A DNA stretch of 7,004 bases from Abditibacteriales bacterium. GTDB lineage: Bacteria > Armatimonadota > Abditibacteriia > Abditibacteriales > JANWYM01. The notes beneath the pieces are model-generated. The model was given only the letters and a program-made list of their open reading frames with translations. It had not been told where the DNA came from and searched no databases. Location: positions 1 through 7,004 of the forward strand of contig JANWYM010000219.1 of NCBI GenBank assembly GCA_025055355.1, given 5' to 3'. The translations under genes and the position numbers were made by a program. Shown in pieces: positions 1-6,600 of this stretch. How positions within the stretch are numbered: position 1 is the first letter of the stretch; the number at the start of each line of letters is the position of its first letter.

Positions 1-358
1 GTTCTTGGAGGACATCCGCGCCTACCGCGAGAAGCAACTGCAAGGCACGGGCTTGACGCCCCTGTTTCCGTTGTGGCGGCGCGACACGACACAACTGGCG
101 CGAGAGATGATTGCATCGGGCGTGAGGGCGACCCTCACGTGCGTCAATCCCCAGCAGTTAGACCCACGCTTCGTCGGGCGCGAGTTTGACGCGGCGTTCC
201 TCGCTGACCTGCCGCCCTCGGTGGACCCCTGCGGCGAGCGGGGAGAGTTCCATACGTTCGCGTGGGACGGACCTGCGTTTCGGCACCCCATACCAATTCA
301 GGTCGGGGAAATCGTGGAGCGGGACGGGTTTGTGTTTGCGGATATTTTGCCGGCGTGA
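1..358 (+). CDS. COG2102 / Dph6-like ATP-binding protein (N-terminus off the left edge)
   Basis: This is the C-terminal 119 residues of a protein of the Dph6 / MJ0570-related family (Pfam ATP_bind_4, COG2102). The reading frame is open from base 2 with no convincing start, so the N-terminal nucleotide-binding half lies outside the window. Family marks visible are FLEDIRAYRE at the beginning, LFPLWRRDT, GREFDAAFLADLP, and the signature VDPCGERGEFHTF encoded at 221-259, followed by the usual closing stretch EIVERDGFVFADILPA. In eukaryotes Dph6 amidates diphthine on elongation factor 2. Bacteria lack diphthamide, so the common annotation 'diphthine-ammonia ligase' should not be taken as its function here; the bacterial role is unknown to me. 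The gene ends with TGA at 356-358 and is followed by a palindrome and the dehydrogenase gene on the same strand. The family call is firm, the function is not. Confidence 0.88.
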   Translation, partial: FLEDIRAYREKQLQGTGLTPLFPLWRRDTTQLAREMIASGVRATLTCVNPQQLDPRFVGREFDAAFLADLPPSVDPCGERGEFHTFAWDGPAFRHPIPIQVGEIVERDGFVFADILPA

Positions 359-365
359 AAGGAGC

Positions 366-477
366 AAAAGTGACGCAGTTGCTTATACCATCCTCCCTGC
401 CCTCCAACTCTTCCCATGCAGGGAAGGGCATGAGGTTGGAGAAGGGGGAAAAAGAGGAGGGCAACCGCGTCACTCTT
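366..477. repeat. 112-bp imperfect palindrome filling the first intergenic gap
   Basis: The outer arms 366-382 and 461-477 are inverted repeats of 17 nt with two mismatches (core AGTGACGC / GCGTCACT). In the same register, CTCCAAC at 402-408 pairs with GTTGGAG at 435-441. The centre folds as a hairpin, CTTCCC (410-415) with GGGAAG (421-426) around ATGCA. CCTCC at 392-396 can also pair with GGAGG at 456-460. The whole unit can form one long branched hairpin. It begins 8 nt after the preceding stop and ends directly before the AAGG-rich ribosome binding region of the next gene. I read it as a small dispersed palindromic element (MITE/REP-like). A second copy is not present in this window, so mobility is inferred, not seen. 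It has no coding capacity of its own. Confidence 0.6.
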
Positions 478-494
478 AAGGAAAAAGGTTTCCA

Positions 495-1520
495 ATGCCC
501 AAAGAGCTCATCTGCCCCGAACCTCTCAAGTTAGCGTGGCGCGATTACGAAGAACCACCGCTGCAAACGGGCCAAGTGCGCATCCGCTGCGAGTTTGGAG
601 CAGCGAAGCACGGAACGGAGTTGAGTATTTTCAAAGGCTACGGCAACTTGCGCGGCAGGTTCGACGTGCAGAAGGGGATGCACGTGCGCGAGCAGCCCAG
701 CCATCCGTATCCGTGGCGACCGGGCAACATGAACGTCGGCACGGTGGTAGAAGTCGGTGAGGGCGTGACGCAACTTGCCGCAGGCGACCGCGTGTTGTGC
801 TACGGTCCGTTTCGGCAGACGCAGGTTGTCCATGAAAACTCCTGCTGGAAACTGCCTGCAACGATGTCATGGAAATCCGCCGTGTGCCTGGACCCCGCCG
901 ACTTTGCGTTGGGAGCGGTGCGGGACGGGAACGTGCGCCTCGGCGATGCAGTGGCAGTGTTCTCGCTCGGCGCGATCGGTTTGATGGCGGTTCAGTTGTT
1001 GCGCCTCGCGGGCGCAGCGCTGATTATCGCCGTAGACCCGCTTGCGTTGCGGCGCCAGATTGCGTTAGAATTAGGGGCGGACGTCGCGCTTGACCCGACG
1101 GCGTGCGACGCGGGAGCAGAGATTCGTCGTCTGACCGACTGGCGGGGGGCGGACGTGGTCATCGAATACAGCGGGGCGACGCAAGCAATGCAGGACGCCC
1201 TGCGGGGGGTAGCGTTCGGCGGCACGGTGGTCGCGGGCGCGTATCCACCGCCCTACGGGGCGGGCTTGGACTTCGGGGCGGAGGCGCACCTCAACCGCCC
1301 TCACATCGTCTTCTCCCGCGCCTGCAGCGAGCCGAACCGCGACCACCCGCGCTGGAATGAAAAGCGCCTTTATGCAACCGCGTTCCGCTGGCTCGTCGAA
1401 GGGCGACTCAGGGGTGACCTCATCGTGCAGCCTGTGGTGAGGTTCGAGGAACTGCTGACTGCTTATCCGAAAATCGCCAACGATGCGACATCCATGATTA
1501 AACTGGGTGTCGCGTATTAA
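495..1520 (+). CDS. Zinc-independent MDR-family dehydrogenase (alcohol dehydrogenase-like)
   Basis: A 341-residue protein, normal length for a medium-chain dehydrogenase/reductase. The N-terminal GroES-like domain (about 1-120) includes KHGTEL (38-43), where zinc alcohol dehydrogenases have CGTDxH, and MNVGTVVEVGEGV with AAGDRV (96-100), typical of the fold. There is no GHE motif and no four-cysteine structural zinc loop, so both zinc sites appear absent. This is as in the 'SAGTEL' branch that includes BchC-like proteins. The Rossmann domain has SLGAIG (157-162) as a variant GxGxxG, and Asp181 ends the second strand, which favours NAD(H) over NADP(H). The C-terminal HPRWNEKRL and WLVEGRL are family-like. 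ATG is chosen because AAGG (485-488) sits 6 nt upstream and the protein starts as relatives do. It lies between the Dph6-like gene and the PhyH gene, probably cotranscribed with the latter. A cytoplasmic oxidoreductase is likely; the substrate cannot be inferred. Confidence 0.87.
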   Translation: MPKELICPEPLKLAWRDYEEPPLQTGQVRIRCEFGAAKHGTELSIFKGYGNLRGRFDVQKGMHVREQPSHPYPWRPGNMNVGTVVEVGEGVTQLAAGDRVLCYGPFRQTQVVHENSCWKLPATMSWKSAVCLDPADFALGAVRDGNVRLGDAVAVFSLGAIGLMAVQLLRLAGAALIIAVDPLALRRQIALELGADVALDPTACDAGAEIRRLTDWRGADVVIEYSGATQAMQDALRGVAFGGTVVAGAYPPPYGAGLDFGAEAHLNRPHIVFSRACSEPNRDHPRWNEKRLYATAFRWLVEGRLRGDLIVQPVVRFEELLTAYPKIANDATSMIKLGVAY

Positions 1521-1523
1521 AGT

Positions 1524-1599
1524 AGAATCGTCCTCGTCGTTGCCCTCACACTCGCAGACGACTGATGACGAGAACGAGGACGACGATGAGGACGGTTCT
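1524..1599. repeat. 76-bp near-perfect palindrome upstream of the PhyH gene
   Basis: Bases 1524-1542 pair with 1581-1599 without interruption if G-U pairs are allowed (19 bp). After one mismatch, 1544-1547 pairs with 1576-1579, and after a 3x3 internal loop 1551-1554 pairs with 1569-1572, leaving a loop of about 14 nt. The arms are CGTCCTCGTCGTTG and its partner GAACGAGGACGACGATGAGG. The element starts 4 nt after the dehydrogenase stop and ends 1 nt before the GGAGGG ribosome binding site of the next gene. Read in frame it yields an acidic, Ser-rich low-complexity peptide (the DDENEDDDEDG stretch). This makes a false N-terminal extension possible for the PhyH protein. It shares no sequence with the palindromes at 366-477 or 2453-2525. 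In RNA it could stabilise the upstream message or mask the ribosome binding site; both are inference. Confidence 0.65.
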
Positions 1600-1600
1600 C

Positions 1601-1606
1601 GGAGGG
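1601..1606 (+). promoter_or_regulatory. Ribosome binding site deciding the PhyH start
   Basis: GGAGGG lies 8 nt before the ATG at 1615. The alternative GTG at 1507 overlaps the dehydrogenase gene, has no comparable site in front of it, and would add 36 residues translated entirely from the overlap and the palindrome. The site sits immediately beside the base of the hairpin at 1524-1599, so its accessibility may depend on that fold. Confidence 0.8.
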
Positions 1607-1614
1607 AGAGAGAC

Positions 1615-2334
1615 ATGTTGTCGTCCGTGCAAAGAGAGTCATTTACCGAACGCGGCTACATCAAAATCGTTGGACTGCTGACCGAAGCCGAAGTCGCACT
1701 GCTGCGCGAGAGGCTGGAGGACGTGTTATACGGGCGGGTGACGTGGCCGCCGCGCATGTTCCAGACGCTGGATCCGCAGAAGTTCCGCGCGCCGTCGGGG
1801 TTGCCGATGCCCGAAGGGATTCAGCGTCCTGCGCTGGTGGACGAACGGTTTCAGCGCGTCACGCAACATCCCCACTTGCTTGCCATTGTGCGCGACCTCA
1901 TTGGGGAGAACGCTACGCTCTATACCGACCAGGTGATTCTCAAAACGCCGGGCATCGGGGTCGAGACGCACTTTCATCAGGACGGCTTCTACTGGCGAAA
2001 CAGCGCAGAGCGCACGGTCAACTGCTGGATTGCCCTGGACGACGCCGGCGCCGACAACGGCTGCTTGTGTTTCCTGCCGGGCAGTCACAAGGGCGGCTTA
2101 GTGGAGCACGAAGCCTACTACGATACCCCCACGCTCCATCAGGGTGAAACCGGCACGCCTTTCCAGCGATTGCGGATTCCACTCGAGCAGGTGGACTTTT
2201 CTCGTGAAGTCCCCGAACCTGCGCAGGCAGGCGACTGCCTGATTTTCACGAAATACACCTGGCATCGTTCTGCCCCGAACCTGAGCGCTCAGCAGCGACG
2301 GGCGTATGCCGTCGCCTTCCATGCGCCTGTTTGA
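1615..2334 (+). CDS. Phytanoyl-CoA dioxygenase (PhyH) family Fe(II)/2-oxoglutarate oxygenase
   Basis: A 239-residue protein from the ATG at 1615. It is a double-stranded beta-helix oxygenase of the PhyH family, expected to couple oxidation of a substrate to 2-oxoglutarate decarboxylation. The iron triad is complete: His121 and Asp123 in THFHQDGFYW, and His217 in TWHRSAPN. Arg228 or Arg229 in the QQRRAYAVAF stretch, 11-12 residues after His217, fits the arginine that holds 2-oxoglutarate. CFLPGSHKGG (152-161) is the conserved strand-turn of the family. The N-terminal part (6-40) is the usual 'FTERGYIKIVGLLTEAEV' helix region, so the short start loses nothing. No signal peptide; cytoplasmic. 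Bacterial PhyH proteins act on many small molecules, so phytanoyl-CoA should not be assumed. It follows the dehydrogenase with only a palindrome and ribosome binding site between, which suggests joint transcription. Family certain, substrate unknown. Confidence 0.9.
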   Translation: MLSSVQRESFTERGYIKIVGLLTEAEVALLRERLEDVLYGRVTWPPRMFQTLDPQKFRAPSGLPMPEGIQRPALVDERFQRVTQHPHLLAIVRDLIGENATLYTDQVILKTPGIGVETHFHQDGFYWRNSAERTVNCWIALDDAGADNGCLCFLPGSHKGGLVEHEAYYDTPTLHQGETGTPFQRLRIPLEQVDFSREVPEPAQAGDCLIFTKYTWHRSAPNLSAQQRRAYAVAFHAPV

Positions 2335-2342
2335 CAGGAGCC

Positions 2343-2374
2343 CCTGCCGCGACGTTGACACGCCACGCGGCAGG
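2343..2374 (+). terminator. GC-rich hairpin after the PhyH gene, terminator-like without U-tract
   Basis: CCTGCCGCG (2343-2351) and CGCGGCAGG (2366-2374) form a perfect 9-bp stem around a 14-nt loop, starting 9 nt after the stop codon. A smaller hairpin, CCTGT/ACAGG (2326-2330 with 2334-2338), spans the stop codon itself. The stem is followed by AATCGG rather than a T-run, so intrinsic termination is doubtful. It could equally be a 3'-end protecting or processing structure. Confidence 0.4.
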
Positions 2375-2452
2375 AATCGGACGATGCGGACGACGTTTAG
2401 CGGAGTTGTTCACCTCTCAAACGGTCCGCCACGCCACATGAAAATCGCCGCC

Positions 2453-2525
2453 CGGGAGGGCGAGGCTCCCGCCGAGCCCATCGCTCCCGCCGCACCGTCG
2501 GCTCCGCTGGAGCGTCGCCCTCCCG
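2453..2525. repeat. 73-bp palindromic element with 26-nt arms ('EGEAPAEP' type)
   Basis: The arms 2453-2478 and 2500-2525 are inverted repeats of 26 nt with three mismatches, separated by 21 nt. They begin with CGGGAGGGCGA and end with TCGCCCTCCCG. Translated on the plus strand the left arm gives REGEAPAEP, a peptide I recall turning up in many spurious proteins from Planctomycetes- and Armatimonadota-like genomes because the DNA is a dispersed repeat there. Only one copy is in this window. The 2335-2612 gap otherwise holds the hairpin at 2343-2374 and about 70 nt of leader before the SMP-30 gene, where I see no convincing promoter. No gene is supported in this gap: the open frame through it is explained by the repeat. 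Confidence 0.65.
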
Positions 2526-2612
2526 AGGTGTCCACCATCCTCGCCGCCGGGGGGATGTTGTCGCTTACCCTGTTCGTCTTTTACGTATCGTCACCAAAGG
2601 AGGGAAGAGAAC

Positions 2613-3536
2613 ATGAAAGACCTCATAATACCCTGGACTATCTTCGCTATTGCCTGTTGCATCCTGCCGCTGTTGGCTACTCTGTCATCCTCCGCCCAGG
2701 GTGAGGAGAAGCTCTTCGTCGCCACACCGCTGACGGCTGACAACGTCTTCACACCGGGCATTGAGGGACCGAACTGCGACAGGGAGGGCAACATTTACGC
2801 GGTCAACTTCGCCGAGCAGGGGACGATTGGCAAAGTCACGCCTGAGGGGAAAGGGGAAGTGTTCGTCAGGCTCCCCAGCGGCAGCATCGGCAACGGCATC
2901 GTGTTCGACAAAAAAGGCATGATGTATGTCGCCGACTACACGAATCACAACGTCCTCCGCATTGACCCGAAGACACGCGCCATCACGGTCTACGCGCACG
3001 AGCCGCGGATGAACCAGCCGAACGACCTCGCCATCGCACCTGATGGAACGATTTACGCCAGCGACCCGAACTGGAAGGAAGGCACGGGGCAGGTCTGGCG
3101 CATTGACCCGCAGGGCAAGGTCAAACTCGTCGCGCCGAACATGGGGACGACGAACGGCATCGAGGTCAGCCCTGACGGCAAGACGCTCTACGTCAATGAA
3201 AGCGTTCAGCGCAACGTCTGGGCGTTTGACATCACCCAAGATGGGCTGACGAACAAGCGGCTGATCAAGCAGTTCCCCGACTACGGCTTTGACGGGATGC
3301 GCTGTGACGTGGACGGCAACCTTTACATCACACGTTACGGCAAGGGGACGGTGGTGAAGATGACGCCGCAAGGCGAGGTGCTGAAAGAAATTGATGTCCT
3401 CGGCGCGCGCCCCAGCAACCTCTGTTTCGGCGGCCCTGATGGGCGCACGGTTTACGTCACGGAGGTCGAGCACTGTCGGCTGGTGCAGTTCCGCGTGGAC
3501 CGGCCGGGGCTGGCATGGCAACGGTGGCGTGACTGA
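2613..3536 (+). CDS. Secreted SMP-30/gluconolactonase-like beta-propeller protein
   Basis: A 307-residue protein of the SMP-30/gluconolactonase/LRE-like family. A hydrophobic segment (4-23) after Lys2 and a small-residue stretch SSSAQ (25-29) form a likely Sec signal peptide with cleavage near residue 28, so it is predicted to be exported. Six-bladed propeller repeats follow, each with a DG/EG-N-(L/I)-Y turn: EGNIY, KGMMYVAD, DGTIYASD, DGKTLYVNE, DGNLYIT and DGRTVYVTE. The metal-binding set of the family can be assigned as Glu51 (EGPNCD), Asn181 (TTNGIEVSPDG) and Asp227 (GFDGMRCD), with Asn137 (QPNDLAIAPDG) as a probable substrate-site residue. An active hydrolase/lactonase is therefore plausible, probably on a sugar lactone, but the substrate is not readable. 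The start is supported by AAGGAGGG (2597-2604) 8 nt upstream, one of the strongest such sites in the window. It faces rpoC tail to tail. It may belong with the oxygenase upstream, but a 278-nt gap allows its own promoter. Confidence 0.9.
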   Translation: MKDLIIPWTIFAIACCILPLLATLSSSAQGEEKLFVATPLTADNVFTPGIEGPNCDREGNIYAVNFAEQGTIGKVTPEGKGEVFVRLPSGSIGNGIVFDKKGMMYVADYTNHNVLRIDPKTRAITVYAHEPRMNQPNDLAIAPDGTIYASDPNWKEGTGQVWRIDPQGKVKLVAPNMGTTNGIEVSPDGKTLYVNESVQRNVWAFDITQDGLTNKRLIKQFPDYGFDGMRCDVDGNLYITRYGKGTVVKMTPQGEVLKEIDVLGARPSNLCFGGPDGRTVYVTEVEHCRLVQFRVDRPGLAWQRWRD

Positions 3537-3568
3537 CTGTTTACCGTCTTTAGCCAGTCACCATACGT

Positions 3569-3601
3569 CTGCCCCCGCCGACCTTGCACCGGCGGGGGCA
3601 G
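3569..3601. terminator. Strong GC hairpin between converging genes, likely bidirectional terminator
   Basis: CTGCCCCCGCCG (3569-3580) pairs perfectly with CGGCGGGGGCAG (3590-3601), a 12-bp stem with a 9-nt loop. It lies 33 nt after the SMP-30 stop and 33 nt beyond the rpoC stop, so it could serve both. Neither strand has a T-run next to it, which weakens the intrinsic terminator reading. A second, weaker inverted repeat, GTGACTG/CAGTCAC (3529-3535 with 3555-3561), overlaps the SMP-30 stop. Confidence 0.6.
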
Positions 3602-3633
3602 TCGGATGTCAGCGACTGCGTAACTTCTGGACA

Positions 3634-6600
3634 TCATTCATCGCTATCGCTCGCGCCGTTCGCGCCGTTGGCGGAGTCGTCTTGATCGCCGGTTTTCTCC
3701 CTCGCAACCGCAGCGGCAGCTTGCTCATGCGCTTTAAAGCCGGTCCCGGCGGGGATGAGGCGTCCGATGATAACGTTCTCCTTCAGCCCGGTGAGGTAGT
3801 CCTCCTTGCCTTTGATGGCGGCTTCTGTGAGGACTTTTGTAGTCTTCTGGAAGGAGGCAGCGGAGAGGAAACTGTCCGTAGCCAGGGCGGCTTCGGTAAT
3901 GCCGAGGAGGACGAAATCCGCCGTGGCTTCCCTGCCGCCGTGCTGCCGCACGCGTTGGTTCTCTCTTTCGAGTTGGAAGCGGTCAATGATTTGCCCCGGC
4001 AGCAGGTCGGTGTCGCCGGGGTCTTTGACCCGACGCTTGCGCAGCATCTGGCGGACGATGATTTCGATGTGCTTGTCGTTGATGGTGACGCTTTGCGAGC
4101 GGTAAACTTTCTGAATTTCCGTGACGAGGTAGTTCTGCACGCCCGCGATACCTTGTAGACTCAGAACCGTCTGCGGCCAGATGGGTCCCTCGGTGAGGCG
4201 GTCGCCGGCGCGGACGTAGTCGCCTTTGGCTACTTTGAGGTTGCCGCGATAGGGGACGAGGTATTCGTGCCGCAGCGTCAGTTTCTTAACGCCCGCTTCC
4301 CGCGCAGCGGCGACGTCTTTCTCCGTGATCTCTTTGCCCTTCTCCAACACCTTTTTGTTCGTCTTGGGGTTGATGACATCCTCAGCGAGCTTGTGTCCGA
4401 GAACGTGCTCGAGCGCATCGAGGGGTTGCTCGGAATGAATGATGACCTGCCGCACGCCCTTGGATTCGATGTCCGCCACCACGCCGTCGTATTCGGCGAT
4501 GATGGCTTCGCCTTTGGGTTTGCGCGCTTCGAAGAGTTCGACGACGCGGAGCAGCCCGCGCACGGGTTCTTCGAGGACTTTGAGGTAGCGCTGGATCTGC
4601 CGCCGCGTCTCGGCTTCGCCGCTGGCGGTGGGCTCGAAGGTGACGGCGCCTTGCCGCAGGTCGCTGTGAAACCGCATGAGGGCTTCCTGCTTTTTCTTTT
4701 TCACGTCCGCGACGCCGGTGAGGTATTGACCGGCGACACCGCCGAGGTGGAAGGTGCGCATGGTCAACTGCGTGCCCGGCTCGCCGATGGATTGGGCGGC
4801 GATGATGCCCACCGCCTCCCCGACGGCGACCAACCGCCCTTTCGAGAGGTCACGCCCGTAGCATTTGGCGCAGATCCCGTTGGGCAGGTCGCACGTCAGC
4901 GGGCTACGCACCCGCACCGTCCGCAGCGACTCGACCTTGCTGCTCAACTCGTCAATCGCGCTCGCCATTTCGGGGGTAATTTCCTCGTTCGTATCCACCA
5001 GCAGCAACAGGTTCCGCCCCGCCTCCCGCGCGCCCCCTTGCTTCACTCGTGCCACCTCATCGGCGCTCAGGCTATCCAGCGGCACGGTCACCGGCGCTGC
5101 CGCCAACCGTCCCATCAGGCGGTCGCTCAACGACTCGACGACATCGCTCCCATCCACAATCGCCGACACCTCGATCCCGTTGAGCGTGCCACAGTCCTCG
5201 GCGCGCACGATCACATCTTGGGAGACATCCACCAGTCGCCGCGTCAAATACCCCGCATCCGCCGTCCGCAGCGCCGTATCCGCCAACCCCTTCCGCGCCC
5301 CGTGCGTCGAGATAAAATACTCTAACAGGCTCAACCCCTCATGGAAATTGTGTTTAATCGGCAAGTCCTCGATGAACCGCCCCGACGGCTCCATCATCAG
5401 CCCCCGCATCCCAATAATTTGGCTCACCTGTTTCGGGTTCCCCCGCGACCCGGAGTTCACCATCATGTAGAGCGGGTTAAATTTCCCGATGGAGTTTAGT
5501 ACGCTTTCCGTCACCTCCTCCGTCGCCCGAATCCAATACTCACACACCTGCTGCTCCCGCTCCCCGGCGGTGATGGCGCCCTGCTCATACTGCCGGTTGA
5601 TGCGGCTCACCTCTCGCTCCGTGCGGCGGATAATCTCCTCCCGATTACTCTCCACATCCGTATCCGCGATCGAGATGCTCACCCCCGCCCGCGTCCCGAA
5701 CTTAAAGCCGAGGGTTTTCACCTCATCCAGGAACTTCACCGTCGCCTCATTGCCACACACCCGATAGATCTCGCTCACCAACTCCCGGAGGTCCTTCTTC
5801 AGCACTGGCGCATTCACGTAATCCATCCCCTCTGGCAGCACCTCGTTGAACAGCAGCCGCCCACACGTCGTCGGCACACACCTCCTCGGCCTTCCGCGCC
5901 CCTTCCATTCCCACGGCGGTTTCACTTCAAGGTCAGCAGCCCTCACCCGCTTCCCCACCAGATAAATCTCTCCCCCGCGTTCCTCCCCTCGCACGAAAAT
6001 CGGCGCATGCAAATCCAGCGCCCCCATCTCATACGCTAATATCGCCTCCTCCGCCCCCCCGAATACCTTCTGCACACCCGCCGCGCGCTCCAGATGCTCC
6101 GTTATCTGCGTCATATAATAACAACCTAACACGATATCATACTCTGGGCTCATCAACGGGTTCCCGTGCGCCGGGGAAAACAGATTCTGTGTCGACAACA
6201 TCAACTCCCGCGCCTCCGCCTGCGCCGCAGGAAACAGCGGCACGTGCACCGCCATCTGATCCCCATCGAAATCCGCATTAAACGGCGGGCACACCAACGG
6301 ATGAATCTGAATCGCCTTCCCCTCCACCAACACCGGCTGAAACGCCTGAATCCCCAACCGATGCAACGTCGGCGCACGGTTCAGCAACACCGGATGCTCC
6401 CGAATCACCTCCTCCAGCGCCTCCCACACCTCCGTCCGCATCCGATCCACCATCCGCTTCGCCGTCTTTATATTCGCCGTGTATCCCCGCTCCACCAACC
6501 GCTTCATCACGAACGGCTTAAACAACTCTATCGCCATCTCCTTCGGCAGCCCACACTGATCCAGCCGCAACTGCGGACCCACCACGATCACCGACCGTCC

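Noticed and set aside
1507..1614. GTG start giving the PhyH protein a 36-residue acidic, serine-rich N-terminal extension
   Set aside because: The extension is translated from the end of the dehydrogenase gene and from the palindrome at 1524-1599. The ATG at 1615 has a good ribosome binding site and begins just where the family homology does.
2558..2588. Possible promoter for the SMP-30 gene (TTGTCG, 17-nt spacer, TTACGT)
   Set aside because: The -35-like hexamer is fair but the -10 position matches TATAAT in only two bases, which is not enough to call.
2306..2704. 132-codon open frame across the gap before the SMP-30 gene
   Set aside because: Its middle is the palindromic repeat (REGEAPAEP), it overlaps the PhyH end and the SMP-30 start in another frame, and it resembles no family I know.
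2685..3521. 278-codon minus-strand open frame opposite the SMP-30 gene
   Set aside because: Antisense shadow of a gene with clear propeller repeats and metal ligands; it has no recognisable domain or ribosome binding site.
3391..4158. 255-codon plus-strand open frame bridging the SMP-30 end and rpoC end
   Set aside because: It runs through the convergent hairpin and reads antisense into the conserved RpoC C-terminus, so it is a chance frame.
4691..4702. Repeated A5G run on the rpoC strand as a frameshift or slippage site
   Set aside because: The zero-frame codons AAA AAG AAA AAG do not make an X-XXY-YYZ heptamer with three identical first bases, and the frame continues normally on both sides. 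It simply encodes four lysines.
4267..5325. 352-codon open frame on the plus strand inside rpoC
   Set aside because: It lies antisense to highly conserved rpoC sequence, including the zinc site and trigger loop. Its odd composition (many His, Arg, Phe, Gly) is what the reverse frame of a GC-rich gene gives.
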